From: Cephalotus follicularis
Taxonomy: Eukaryota; Streptophyta; Magnoliopsida; Oxalidales; Cephalotaceae
Direction of reading: 5' to 3'
DNA length: 64,000 nt
NCBI GenBank assembly: GCA_001972305.1
Contig: BDDD01001774.1
Coordinates: 141,242 to 205,241, forward strand
Shown: piece after piece, positions 1-11,317 of the stretch
Layout of the letters: each line of letters opens with the position of its first letter
Position numbering within the stretch: position 1 is the stretch's first letter
Notes under the pieces: model-generated
Told to the model about the DNA's origin: nothing
The model's input: only the letters and a program-made list of their open reading frames with translations
Database searches by the model: none
Program-made: the position numbers and the translations under genes

Positions 1-562
1 TTAACTATTTAAGGAAATTTGGAGCTCTTGCATAAGTGATCAAGCATTCAAGTGCCATAAAATCTCAAGCTATCTCAAGTACAATACCAAGCATTCATAC
101 AATTAAAAGAGATCAATCCAAAGTAATCACCTACATTTACAAAGCTTTGTACTTTACATTACATACACACTTGTAGCTTTGTTTAGAGTTGTGCTTCATT
201 GTAAACAAATTCGCTACGAATTTGTATACACTTAAACTACTACTTTCACACATACAAGAGAGGTTGTCTCTTGTATTGCTCGGTTGGAGCAAAGTGTAAT
301 TCGCTTGGTTGGAGCGAAAGTTTGTTGGAGCTCGGTTAGAGTTCCAAGCCCGGATTGGGGCATACTAGTGAAATACTCAAGGGGAGGCCTTGGGGAGTGG
401 ACGTAGGCGGTTTGCCGAACCACTATATATCCGTTTGCAATTCTCTAAACCTTACACTCTTTACATTTCCGCAATTGTATGTTTGTGTTAATTGAATTAT
501 TTTGTGGTATAATTGCTAGTAATTTTTATAAGTCTATTCACCCCCCTTCTAGACTTCCTACA
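1..562 (+). mobile_element. Copia-1 LTR fragment (3' part of an LTR)
   Basis: This stretch matches 4242-4801, the second half of the complete Copia LTR at 3573-4801, nearly base for base at first and less well in its last 150 bases. It ends in a CTACA variant of the CCAACA terminus. It is therefore the tail of another LTR copy, cut by the window edge. If it were the 5' LTR of the element ending at 4801, a tRNA primer site should follow, but 563-600 shows none. Either the junction is rearranged, or two copies were joined at the nearby assembly gap. Confidence 0.85.
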
Positions 563-894
563 CACGTGGCTTTATCCAAGGAAGGCATGTGTCCTTCTTA
601 ATATAAACAGATTTTTTCCCATATCATATGCCCCCCTGGTCCTTCTTCTCTGGCCTTGGTCAGAGGAGGAGGATCAGAGTTGAGAGCCGTGGCTCAGGCN
701 NNNNNNNNNNNNNNNNNNNNNNNNAACTATAGATCGTGTTTCTGTGTGTGATTTGTATTATAGGCCAGATGATCGCCAATTCATTTCTTCTCTAGGATAG
801 TACGAAGATATATCAAAAACTAGATGGAGAAATGGTAAGAGTAGGAACAGTTCAAAGCAACGTTACGAGTATCCACAGAACGTTTCATCACCTA
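563..894. other. Unassigned sequence around an assembly gap
   Basis: The segment between the LTR tail and the first recognisable Copia coding sequence has no primer-binding site, no gag and no convincing open frame. It includes the 25-base run of N. The part after the gap may be badly decayed pol, but I cannot align it by eye. Confidence 0.5.
700..724. other. Assembly gap (25 N)
   Basis: A run of 25 N is visible. A short fixed-length run like this usually marks a scaffold join or an unresolved repeat, so linkage between the LTR tail on the left and the RNase H remnant on the right is not guaranteed. Confidence 0.98.
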
Positions 895-1457
895 GAGAGT
901 CTCACTTAACCGCGGTTAAGCGAATTTTTAGATATCTTGCATATACACCACTATTAGGATTGTTTTATTCACATGATTCGTTGTTTAACTTGCACGCTTA
1001 TTCCGATGCCGACTATGGTGGTTGCAAATTGGATAGAAAGAGTACTAGTGGCACTTGCCAATTTCTAGGTAACTCTTTAGTATCTTGGTTTTCCAAGAAA
1101 CAAAATAGTGTAGCTCTATCCACCACCGAAGCCGAATATGTTGCGGCGGGAAGTTGTTGTGCTCAAGTCTTGTGGCTTAAGCAACAACTTTGCGATTTCG
1201 GAATTAGCATTAGCAATGTATGTATTAAATGTGATAATACTAGTGCTATTAATTTAAGTAGAAATCCCGTTCAACACTCTAAGTCTAAACACATTGAGAT
1301 TAGACATCACTTTCTTAGAGATCATGTTGAAAAGGGAGATATATTTCTTGAATATATTGACACTTTAAATCAAGTTGCAGATATTTTGACAAAGTCGCTG
1401 GACAATTAACGTTTCTGCACTTTGCGGAGAGAGCTAGGTATGCAAAATCCTTCCTAA
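895..1457 (+). pseudogene. Copia-1 pol remnant: RNase H end
   Basis: Only the C-terminal end of a Ty1/Copia polyprotein remains. The frame opens with ESHLTAVKRIFRYL, the stretch linking reverse transcriptase to RNase H. It continues through HAYSDADYGGCKLDRKSTSG, SKKQNSVALSTTEAEY and HIEIRHHFLRDHVEKGDI, the usual Copia RNase H blocks with acidic catalytic positions kept. A TAA at 1407-1409 replaces a Glu codon found in the sister copy (37945 region), cutting off the last 16 residues, which end MQNPS before 1457. Protease, integrase and most of reverse transcriptase are absent. The close match to Copia-G shows one SIRE-like lineage. Confidence 0.9.
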
Positions 1458-1672
1458 CTCATTTTATGTGCAATTGTGATGCTTAATTGAGTTTTGATTG
1501 AATTGTGTGAAAAAATATTTTCAAAATCCATCATGCATTTATACATTGAGCTTGTAACTCAATGACATATATTAGCTCATTTACCTTGGTTGCTATTAGT
1601 CTATAATAGTATACCAAAGGCTTCAAATTCAATTGGTTTGGCAATTTTCTGCACTTGCTTTTCTGCAGAAAA

Positions 1673-1744
1673 CAGCCGACTGGACAAACTTTCCAGTCGA
1701 CTGCATTGCTAGCCAGTCGACTGCCATCAGTGGCCAGTCGACTG
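1673..1744. repeat. TCGA-palindrome array, CAGTCGACTG flavour (4 units)
   Basis: Four copies of CAGYCGACTG start at 1673, 1694, 1714 and 1735, so the period is 20-21 bp with variable spacers. The array lies between the Copia-1 pol remnant and its env-position ORF. Copia-G has a matching array at 38169-38240. Confidence 0.9.
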
Positions 1745-1857
1745 GAAATTCGACAGACAGGGTTTAAAATGCCCGATTTTCTCTGTCTCTCTCACTTCTC
1801 TCACTTCTAAAACACCAAAAACCCTAAAAACTCCCATATCCGAACCTGCTATCACAA

Positions 1858-2994
1858 ATGGGACCTAAAAGACAAAAGCATTTGGCTTCAAGGTAACCTA
1901 GAAGTTCACAAGTGAAGATTGATTTCGACAATGAGCTCTTTCTCTCCAAGGAGAAAGAAAATAGGTATAACACTCACTTTAGCTCAGTTAAATTGCATAT
2001 GGAGAAGTGGCTTTCTAGGGATATACTTGTTAGCAATCTTGCTGTAGTGATAACTTGGTTTAATGCTATGGGTTGGCTTGACTACATTTGCTGATCACAC
2101 ACCATATACCCTAGGCTAGTCAAAATGTTTTATGCCAATTTGGAACCCGCAACTACTTGTGTTGCAAATTCTTTTGTCCTAGGCACTCCCATTTGTATCA
2201 CTCCCGACTTAGTTGCCGAAACATTAGGAATTCCCAATGAAGGAATTACTAATTTTCATGATATAGGAAAAACCGAGGCACTAGGGATTTGTCTAGAGCA
2301 ACCAAATGGGAATCCAATTATGAATGTGACTAGTAGTCACTTACCTATTGCTTCTAGGATTATCCTACTCCTTGTTACCAATACCTTTCTTCCTAAAGAA
2401 GGATCACACACACTCCCCTCCGAGCGCGATCTTAAATTCTTCGCTTGTGTCAAAAACGGAACCCATATTAACCTACCCTATCTCATTGTCAACCATATAT
2501 TGTCTAGGCCAAATCCCACTCCATATCCTATGGTTCTTAGTAGGATCCTTTCGACTGTCCTAGCGTCCTTTAACATAGATATCCCGAACGATGAGCAAAG
2601 TGTTAAGCCTTCCCATAAGCATTTAGTAAATAAAGCGGGACTTAGCCATTGTGGCATTGTGTTTGACGATGGTGAGTGGGTAAAGATGCATGGAAGAGGT
2701 AGGGAGCAAGCAAGAGAGCAAGAGCCTGTTAGGGCTGGTGATGATGATGATGAGGAGGAGGAGGATCCACAGCAATATGAGATGCGTCCGAATGTTGGTA
2801 CTAGCAGTGGTAGCAGCAGCAGGCCTACTCTTTATGCACTTATGGCCAGAATGGACCTTGCCCAGGCTGATATCGAGTTTATCAAAGGAGAAATGCATCA
2901 GTTTCGTGAAGGCCAAGAAAACATTCTTAAGGGACAAGCTGACATCCTCTAGTTTCTTCAAAACGCCTTCCCACAGCACCCTCCTCCATCTTGA
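1858..2994 (+). pseudogene. Copia-1 env-position ORF, broken by three stops
   Basis: The frame starts MGPKRQ and ends FPQHPPPS, and matches 38355-39497 over its whole length. Three in-frame stops interrupt it, near 1893-1896, 2092-2094 and 2950-2952, with no frameshift. The middle (FYANLE, NSFVLGTPICITPDLVAETLGIPN, SHLPIASRIILLLVTNTFLP) looks like the putative plant transposon protein domain often found in the env position of SIRE-type Copia elements. After it come an acidic run (DDDDEEEED) and a C-terminal repeat (LAQADIEFIKGEMHQF, GQENILKGQADIL) likely to form a coiled coil. No signal peptide or fusion motif is visible, so an envelope role is not supported. Confidence 0.8.
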
Positions 2995-3558
2995 GCTTAC
3001 ATATGCATCATCATGCTTTTTCCACTTGTATTTTCGAACTTTGCTTTGTAATGTCTTTAATTGTTTTCAGAGTGTGAAAGACAATGTGTTTATGTTCCTA
3101 AGCCTCTAATGACAATATGTATTTTGATTATGTGTTGAATGCAAGAGTATTTCATGTTATTACCTTAATTTGTTTACTTCAAATGTTTAATAGAATTGTG
3201 CTTCAATCTTAATGGATCTCTCTTATTGCATTGTTTTTATTAATAACATTGTATTGGAATGCATTAGTTGAAGAGGAGCTCTTCAATCCGTGCTATGATT
3301 GAGGGGGAGCTTACACTTCTCTTTTTGTTGTTTGACAAAAAGGGGGAGAGAACTTTTATATTTTGCACATTGCTTTGAAGTTGCATATGGTGAATATATT
3401 GCATTTTGATGGAAAAGGTTGTACTCTTGCATTGAGCAAGTGTACTTTGTTATGACAAATGCATTGGATATGCCTATATTGGTAAAATTGGACTTTGGAA
3501 CCAAATTGGGTAAAATTTGTCAAGACTTATGCAAAATATGCATGTTTTGTCAATCATC

Positions 3559-3572
3559 GAAAAGGGGGATAT
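3559..3572 (+). other. Polypurine tract of Copia-1
   Basis: GAAAAGGGGGATAT lies immediately before the TGTTGG start of the LTR, the expected place for the plus-strand primer of reverse transcription. Two more purine-rich motifs (GAGGGGGAGC near 3302 and AAAGGGGGAGAG near 3340) lie upstream. Repeated tracts of this kind are common in SIRE-like Copia elements. Confidence 0.8.
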
Positions 3573-4801
3573 TGTTGGCCTTTGCCACCCCGATTAAATG
3601 TTTACCATGAGTTATTTTGATGATTAACAAACATAAATTACTTGTATGCATAATTCTTTAAGTTATAAATGCATTTACTCACTTGATTCTTTGTCCAAAG
3701 TTGTGCCAAGAGTGTTTATGCAGATACAGGCAATTCCAGCCGACTGGAGAGAAATTCCAGCCGACTGCATCTTCAACCAAAACCCAGAATCTGCAGAAAC
3801 AGCACACCAGTCGACTGACACAGGGGTCCAGTCGACTGCTAGGCAATTCCAGTCGACTGTAACAGGGCATCAGCCGACTGCCATGGGTACAATTTCAGGC
3901 AGAAGCTTCTGTAACATTTTACACCCAATCCAACCGACTGAAGCAGGGGAACAGCCGACTGCCAGGGGGTCCAGTCGACTGCCAGGGATTCCAGCCGACT
4001 GCCATCAATTGTGCAAAATCATACAGTAGGTTCTGTAACTTCTTATTTAGCCTCAAAAGCCGACTGAAGCAGGGCATCAGCCGACTGCCAAGACATCCAG
4101 CCGACTGCCTACAGGATCCAGCCGACTGCCGCACTACCAACGGCTATATTCAAATATACGCGCCATCAAACCAGCTGACTGCCGTCCAAATCCAGCCGAC
4201 AGGATTTGTAACAGACAGTTAAAAATAGATCCGTTGGAGGCTTAACTATTTAAGGAAATTTGGAGCTCTTGCACAAGTGATCAAGCATTCAAGTGCCATA
4301 AAATCTCAAGCTATCTCAAGTACAATACCAAGCATTCATACAATTAAAAGAGATCAATCCAAAGCAATCACCTACATTTACAAAGATTTGTACTTTACAT
4401 TACATACACACTTGTAGCTTTGTTTAGAGTTGTGCTTCATTGTAAACAAATTCGCTACGAATTTGTATACACTTAAACTACTACTTTCACACATACAAGA
4501 GAGGTTGTCTCTTGTATTGCTCGGTTGGAGCAAAGTGTAATTCACTTGGTTGGAGCGAAAGTTTGTTGGAGCTCGGTTGGAGTTTCAAGCCCGGATTGGG
4601 GCATACCTAGTGAATACTCAAGGGGAGGCCTTGGGGAGTGGACGTAGGCAGATTGCAAAAACACTATACATCCGTTTGCATTCTCTAAACCCTACACTCT
4701 TTACTTCCCGCATTGTGTGTTTGAGTAATTAATTTTATTGGTGGTATTTTTGCTAGATAAATTTTTATTAGTCTATTCACCCCCCCTCTAGACTTCCAAC
4801 A
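3573..4801 (+). mobile_element. Copia-1 3' LTR (complete, 1229 bp)
   Basis: The LTR begins TGTTGG right after the polypurine tract and ends CCAACA, giving the short terminal inverted repeat expected of a Copia LTR. Its second half recurs at 1-562. About 40% of it is taken up by a palindrome array at 3737-4202. It ends inside a Gypsy-A LTR (4802-5793), so Copia-1 inserted into that LTR. The target duplication cannot be checked because the left end lies outside the window or at the gap. Confidence 0.92.
3737..4202. repeat. TCGA-palindrome array, CAGTCGACTG/CAGCCGACTG flavour (about 16 units)
   Basis: CAGYCGACTG units start at 3737, 3758, 3808, 3829, 3850, 3871, 3931, 3952, 3972, 3992, about 4058, 4078, 4098, 4119, 4172 and 4193. 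Most neighbours are 20 or 21 bp apart, and longer gaps are near multiples of that. Spacers differ (CACAGGGGTC, TAACAGGGCAT and others) although a GCAGGG-like core recurs. The exact palindrome CAGTCGACTG alternates with the C-for-T variant. Confidence 0.92.
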
Positions 4802-5793
4802 GACTCCTCTTTAAAACGATGGAAAGACGTCGATGTCTTTGAAAGGCATCGATGTCTTTCCCTATTTATGTAGAGAACTGGCCGAAGACGTCGATGTCCT
4901 TGGAGAAAGGCGTCGACGCTTTTCAATAAAAATAGCCTGAGAATGCGCATCGATGTTCGGCATCGATGTCTTTCCAGGGGAGAGACATCTCGAGGCAAAG
5001 ATGTTGACGTCTTTGAAAGGCGTCGATGTCTTTGCTGCAGAATCAAGGATATAGCACACAGATAAAAAAGACATCGATGTCTTTGGGCTAAGGGTCGATG
5101 TCTTTTCCGGGAAGAGTCGATTTTTGACAGAAAATAGGGCCAATCTCAACCCAAAATCTAATTAAAAGCCATTCTTTGGAAACTAAGGTTTAAAATCAAT
5201 CATTTAAGGTTAGTAAAACTTGTTATAACCTTTCAATTTCAATTTCAATCTTCCTAGATCCATTAGGTCAAGGGAAAGCAATAAAAACCCTAGTTTTACC
5301 ATTCACTTCAATTCAATCATTCAATCACTCAATCAATCATGCAATTCAGTCAATCAATCAATAAAGCAATCGGCAATTCAGTAAGGAAGTCCTACCTATC
5401 ACTGAAGCTTCAAAGATAAGCTTACAATCTCTCAATCGGCTGCTATATCGTTCGATCACCAATCCACTACTTGGAATCGTTGTCCTTGTCGATGGAGATG
5501 CAATCCGGGGCTGCAATGGTGGAAGATGGAGGCTGCTCAGCTAGAGAGAGAGAGGGATAAGGATAGAGAGAGAAGAAGAATGAGAAAAATGAGACAAAGG
5601 AGAGAAAGAATTGACTTAAATAGTTGATTCGGTCAACTCTCTGAAACTCGGCCCAAAAATCCCGACTATACATGCATATGATCAATACAATATCAATAGG
5701 TATGTGAATACCTCAATTCAATACAGTTCAGTACTGTCCAATACGGTACGATGTATGCATGAACAGTACAAAAAGGGAATTCGGGTCGTCACA
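4802..5793 (-). mobile_element. Gypsy-A LTR, 5' part, minus strand
   Basis: Read on the minus strand it starts TGTGACGACCCGAATTCC at 5793 and matches the start of the plus-strand LTR at 43748: TGTACTGTTCATGCATAC, then a TATTG-rich stretch, then AGTCGGGATTTT. Only about 990 of some 2500 bp is left, because Copia-1 has inserted at 4801/4802. At 5793/5794 it abuts Gypsy-B pol in the opposite orientation, so it had inserted into Gypsy-B. The next five bases, GTTTG, would be its target duplication, but the other copy is not in view. Confidence 0.85.
4815..5125. repeat. TCGA-palindrome array, GACATCGATGTC flavour
   Basis: Repeats of the form AAAGRCRTCGATGTCTTT are spread through the Gypsy-A LTR. 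The unit at 5067-5084 is a perfect 18-bp palindrome, AAAGACATCGATGTCTTT. Neighbouring centres at about 4830 and 4849 are 19 bp apart. The same flavour sits at the matching place in the other Gypsy-A LTR (44450-44780). Confidence 0.88.
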
Positions 5794-8277
5794 GTTTGCT
5801 ATAGATCTTCTACCGGGAACAACACCTATATCGAGAGCTCCGTATCGTATGGCCCCTCATGAGTTGAAGGAATTGAAGTTACAGTTGCAGGAGTTGCTCG
5901 ATAAGGGCTTCATCAGACCGAGCATTTCCCCGTGGGGAGCGCCCGTACTGTTTGTCAAGCAGAAAGATGGATCTTTGAGAATGTGTGTATATTATCGGTA
6001 ACTTAATAAGGCGACTATTAAGAACAAATACCCACTGCCGAATATTGATGAGTTGTTCAACCAATTGAAGGGATCGTCGGTGTTCTCCAAGTTGGATTTG
6101 AGGACAGGGTATCATCAGCTCAGAGTTAGAGCATTAGACATTCCGAAGACGACTTTCAGGTCACGGTATGGACATTATGAATTTGTGGTGATGCCTTTTG
6201 GAGTGACCAACGCTCCTGCCGTATTTATGAGCCTAATGAGCCAGGTGTTTAGCCCATATCTTGACCAATTCGTTGTGGTCTTTATTGATGATATCTTGGT
6301 ATACTCTAAGTCTATGGAGGATCATGGAGAACATTTACACTTGACGTTGCAGACCTTGAGGAAACATCTGATGTATGCTAAGTTTGATACATGTGGGTTT
6401 TGGCTGTCAGAGGTAGCCTTTCTGGGTTATGTTATTTCTGGTACTGGTCTGTCTATGGATTCAACAAAAATAGAAGCAGTCAGGGATTGGAGACGACTAT
6501 CGAACGTGACTGAGGTCCGTAGTTTCTTAAGCTTAGCAGGCTATTATCGTCGCTTTGTCGAAGGATTCTCTCGGATTGCTACACCATTGACCCGATTGAC
6601 TCAGAAGGAGATAGTGTTTGATTGGGATAACAGCTGTGAGCAGAGTTTTCAAGAATTGAAGCATCTCCTGATTTTGGCACCTATATTAGCCTTGCCAGAG
6701 GGTGATGAAGGTTTTGTGGTGTACAGTGACGTATCCGGAAGTGGTTTAGGGTGTGTGCTTATATAGAACGGAAAAGTGATCGCTTATGCCTCAAGGAATT
6801 TAAAACCTCAAAAATAAAATTACCCTACTCACGATCTTGAGTTGGAAGCGATAGTCTTCGCACTACGCAAATGGAGGCATTATCTTTATAGCACGAAGTT
6901 TTAAGTGTATAGTGATCACAAAAGCCTGAAGCACTTGTTTTCTCAGAAGGACTTGAATATAAGGCAACGAAGGTGGATGGAGTTACTCAACGATTACAAT
7001 TGTGAGATACAGTACCATCTAGGTAAAGCTAATGTAGTGCCCGATGCTTTGAGTCGCCAATTTGCTTGCTTGACTATTTCCTAGATTCAGGCACGACCAC
7101 AGTTGATGGACAGTATTAGAGAGGCTCAAGGGAAGGATGGAGATTTACTTGGAGTCGCCTTGGATGGACGAGGTGGATTATGGCTCGAATTCTCAGTCCA
7201 TAGTGATGGATTGATAAGATACCAAGGCAGAATATGCGTTCCTTATGACAAAGAGTTGAAGGATGAGTTGCTATCGCAAGCCCATCGCTCTAGTTTCTCA
7301 ATGCAGCCGGGGAGTACCAAGATGTATTGAGCTCTGAAGCCTAGTTACTGGTGGAATAATATGAAGTGAGAAATAGCGGAATATGTTGATTCTTACCTGA
7401 CTTGTCAACAGATCATGGTAGAACACCAGAGACCAGCTGGATTATTACAGCCGTTACCGGTAGCACAATGGAAATGGGAGCATATCACTATGGATTTTGT
7501 GACGGGATTGCCCCGAACGAGGACTAACCATGATGCTATATGGGTGATCGTCGATCGCTTTACAAAGTCTGCCCATTTTCTAACAATCCGAACAAATTAT
7601 TCCTTGGATCGCTTAGCATCTCTATATGTTGGGGAGATTGTGAGACTTCACAGTGTACCAGTTAGTGTGGTTTCTGACAAAGATCCGCGGTTCACTTCCC
7701 GATTTTGGAAGAAGTTACAAGCAGCATTTGGTACCAAACTGAGTTTCGGTATAGCTTTTCATCCTCAAATGGATGGTTAGTCTGAGCGGACGATTCAAAC
7801 TCTCGAAGACATGCTTCGAGCATGTGTTATGGATTGGGGCGACAGTTGGGAGGAACATTTGCCCCTGGTGGAGTTCTCTTATAACAACAATTTCCATGCT
7901 AGTATTGGCATGGCACCGTTTAAAGCTCTATACGGACGGTAATGCATAACTCCAGTCTGTTGGTTTGAAGTGGGCGAACAGAGTCTCCTAGGACCGAAGA
8001 TAGTGCAAGAAACAACAGAAAATGCCAAAATGATCAGGGAAAGACTCTTAACGGCTCAAAGTCGACAGAAAAGTTATGCAGATCACTGAAGGAAGGATTT
8101 AGAGTTTTCTGTGGGGGGTCATGTATTCCTCAAGGTTTCACCAACCAAGGGAGTCATGAGGTTTGGTAAAAAGGGGAAGTTAGCCCCGCGGTATATAGGA
8201 CCCTTTGAGATCCTCGAGAGGGTGGGCGCTGTGGCTTACAGGATTGCCTTACCGCCAGAGTTGTCAGAGGTACATAA
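5794..8277 (+). pseudogene. Gypsy-B pol, first part (RT, RNase H, integrase)
   Basis: Ty3/Gypsy polyprotein in one continuous reading frame. Reverse transcriptase opens with [21 protein letters not shown], includes [10 protein letters not shown] and the catalytic [12 protein letters not shown], and leads to RNase H ([22 protein letters not shown]). Then come the H2C2 region and integrase core ([46 protein letters not shown]). About ten in-frame stops (for example 5999, 6763, 7328, 7778, 7940, 8086) make it dead, yet I found no frameshift in 2.5 kb. Gag and protease are missing, replaced by the inverted Gypsy-A LTR. At 8278 solo LTR-1 interrupts the frame after ELSEVHN, and the C-terminus resumes at 13763. 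Confidence 0.92.
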
Positions 8278-8573
8278 TGTAACGCCCCCGATCCAAGTTC
8301 ATTTTATGCTCAAAACGAACCTCAAGGATCCGGTGCGTTACGGGGGGTGAAACCTTTAACCTTTTAAACGATATTGCTTATATCGTATTTGATAAACTCA
8401 TAACTTCAAAATATACTTTTAACTTTAAACACTAAACTTCACAGGATCTGATTCATGATATTCAATAATCGTATAATCATTTATGATTCATCATATTTAA
8501 TAGTTTCATTGTACACCTTTGCAATCTCTTAAAAACTTTTCGAATCATCATAACATTTAAATACCAATCTTGA

Positions 8574-11317
8574 TGTAATACCATGCTTGCCTGTACGTAT
8601 TTTTCTTACGGGTTTTATCTGTTTTCGTTTAAGTAATTGTATGTTTTTTGTTGGATTTATGTTTTGGGCTGATTGATACCAGCCTTGGTTTTGGGCTTGT
8701 TAGTATGGACTTTGTTCTTGGGTAAATTAGTCATATTATTATTATTATTATATATTCCACAAATCAAATATTTTAAAAACATTTTAAAATACCACCTTTT
8801 ATTTTATTCTTTTTCTTTTCCTTATTTTCCTTATTTTCTTTTATTTCCTTTTATTTCTTCTCAAACTCTCCCTCTTTCTCACGACATCTCTCTCCCTCTC
8901 AAACTCTCTCTCCCGAAATATCTCCTTCTTTCCTTCTTCTCTCCCTAAAAATCAGCCCTTTTTCCTTATCCAGCAGATTGGATTTTCCCTTTTTGCTATC
9001 CTTTCCCCGTTTGGTCTCTTTTGCTATATATGTATGCCAAAGCAATCGAGTCAGCCATCTCTCTCTGTTGTGGTTGCTGCCGAACCTTCCATTGGAGAAT
9101 CATTGTGTTTTTGGTGTTCTTGCTTCATCAATCAGGTTAGTTTCTTCATGGTTTCAATGTAGGAATCGGTTTTGCAATGTTTGGTATAGTTGGCAGGCTT
9201 TGAATTTTGATGTCTACCTCTCGTTTTCCTTTTTGATCAGCCATTGTGTCATCCGAATTGGTGTTTTTGCAACTATTTTTGACATCCATCAGGTTGGTTT
9301 CCATGTTGTTATGTCATGGTGATTGGCTTTATATTGCTGTCTATTGAATTCGAATGTTATAGGTTGCTAGAGAAGGAATTGTCCTACATTCTGCCTTCTT
9401 GCTTTCTTGTCAAATAAGTTCTGTGTTTATAGCAATCTGTAGACACCTAGGAAGTGTCATATAATCTGGTATTAGGAATTGGCAATGGTAATTTGACAGA
9501 AAATTTAATTGAAATTAGCATCCAATGGTTTGCTCCTCTTGCTCACAACTCATTAATCGCTGTCAATGTATCTAAATCGAATTTAGTATTATGATGCCCT
9601 TTTTAATACCCTATGGAGTCCTTGTAAGTGTTGGTAGCTTCCTGGTATTGAATGAATTGAGTTTGGGCAGCAAGATTTCACCAAACTGTCATATTTCTAT
9701 TTTCTGTCGCCCAGAACAGTCGACTGCCCATAGAACAGTCGACTGTCTAGTTTGAGTAGTCGACTGCATTGTGCAAACAGTCGACTGTCTTGTGTTGAGT
9801 AGAAGGCTGGACCCCTGATTCAGTCGACTGCTGGCATGTCCAGGTTGAGTAGTCGACTGGCCCTGTTGTGTAGTTGACTGCCACCCCTTGTTTAGTCGAC
9901 TGGATTCTTAAAACATTCGGCTGGATTGTCCTGTAAACTCCTGTTTTCATCCGTTTATTCTTCCAATGATCCGGGTCTATTCTAAATATCATTATGATTC
10001 TGTTTTATGTTCAAAATGAATTTTAGACCCTTATTTGACATTGTTATGTTGAATAGATTTTGTGCTACGTGAAGCAAATTAAGTTTACCGGATATTCGTA
10101 AGTTAGTCTGTGATCGCATAAGGTACGAATTTTCGTTCCTTGATAAACTCTTACTGATTCAGTTCTGTTTTGAGAATAAGTACAGATTCTTTGTTTTGGG
10201 TTATATTTCGGTTTTATGAATATGTTCCCTTTTGGTTTATGAACTCTGTTATATTTGGATTTTGAAAATAAAGTCACTTGATATTTTATGAGGTAAATAT
10301 TTCTGACTTTATGAATTCAGTTATGATGTGTTTACGAAACGTTATGCAATCATCTCTTTATTGTGAAATTAAATGAGTTGATTTTTCTGATTATGAAAGC
10401 ATGTGTTTATATCATTTGAGAACGATTTATGATTATGTTTGGGAAATCTTTCTACGTATTTTAAATTGATTTGATGAAATCAAGTTTTTGAAATGGTGAA
10501 ATATTGAGCTTTTATAACCACCTATGGGGGTACCATAGGCATGCTGTGAGCCTGGCACGGGGGTATGACACTTTCCGTAACGGTGTGATTTGTTTACGGC
10601 GTCTCTCTGGTATATCCTTGGATAGGATTTGTGATAGAGGCGTATGGATCGATCCTAGTTATATGTTTTGGGATATGGGAATTTTATGTGTAGTGCCGTA
10701 TACTGCAATTCCATTTGGCAATGTGGGTGTCGCGAACCCCTTGCTACTATGTGTTTCCGATATGTTTTGGGTTTTGGTGCTCAGTTATGGAACCTATGTT
10801 TTGGAAAGGTACACTTTATGGTTTCAAGTTATGAACTTGTTTTATATGTTTTGCCGTGGGTATTTATAAAGTATGGTTAAACTATTTTATTGCTTAAGAT
10901 TTCAGTTTTAATGTACTTTTGGAAATCTTCCTGCTTTAAAATATTGTTTACTGTTTTATATTCTATATCCGTACTGAGGTTTGCTCAGCCGCGTTTTTTG
11001 TTTCCATGCGGCAGGTTATCAGGAGCAAAGGGGCAATGTGTGATGAGAGTGACTCCCATATGTCTGAAGATCGTCTAGTAGCTGATCCCTTTATGTTTAT
11101 GTGGTCATAGTGTGACCCGTTTAATAAACAATATGTTAATTTGATTTATGACTTTTGGATTTTGAATAAGTTTCAGTTTATGATCGGTTTCGATATGTTA
11201 TTGGTTATGCTTTAAACCATCACGTTTTTAGTAAAGATGAACGTTTTTAATATGATATGTTATGTTAAGTTTCCGTTATATGCACCTGTGGGACTCCCAC
11301 AGATCGGGGGTGTTACA
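8574..11317 (+). mobile_element. Solo LTR-2 (plus), nested in solo LTR-1
   Basis: It starts TGTAATACCATGC and ends GATCGGGGGTGTTACA. CTTGA stands on both sides (8569-8573 and 11318-11322), an exact 5-bp target duplication. The 2744-bp LTR shares with LTR-3, LTR-5 and the Gypsy-C LTR a block CTGAGGTTTGCTCAGCCGCG (10974-10993) and the CCTATGG...CCATAGG block near 10520, so all belong to one chromovirus-type family group. It contains pyrimidine-rich sequence (8810-8960) and a palindrome array. Short open frames within it look incidental. Confidence 0.92.
9718..9923. repeat. TCGA-palindrome array, CAGTCGACTG flavour, in solo LTR-2
   Basis: Units start at 9718, 9736, 9757, 9778, about 9800 (degenerate), 9821, 9850, 9871, 9893 and 9914. 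The modal step is 21 bp. The array begins about 1145 bp from the LTR start, the same place as in the related Gypsy-C LTR (28783-28990). Confidence 0.9.

Noticed and set aside
1858..2994. Retroviral-type envelope gene
   Set aside because: It lies in the env position, but no signal peptide, transmembrane segment or fusion motif is visible. I treat it as a plant element accessory ORF of unknown role.
3646..4140. Open frames rich in QSTG or SRL repeats
   Set aside because: The repetition comes from the palindrome array, and equivalent frames appear on both strands. Not protein-coding.
3737..4202. CRISPR-like array (short palindromic repeats with variable spacers)
   Set aside because: The conserved part is only about 10 bp, spacers are 10-11 bp, there are no cas genes, and the array lies in a plant LTR. 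It is not a CRISPR locus.
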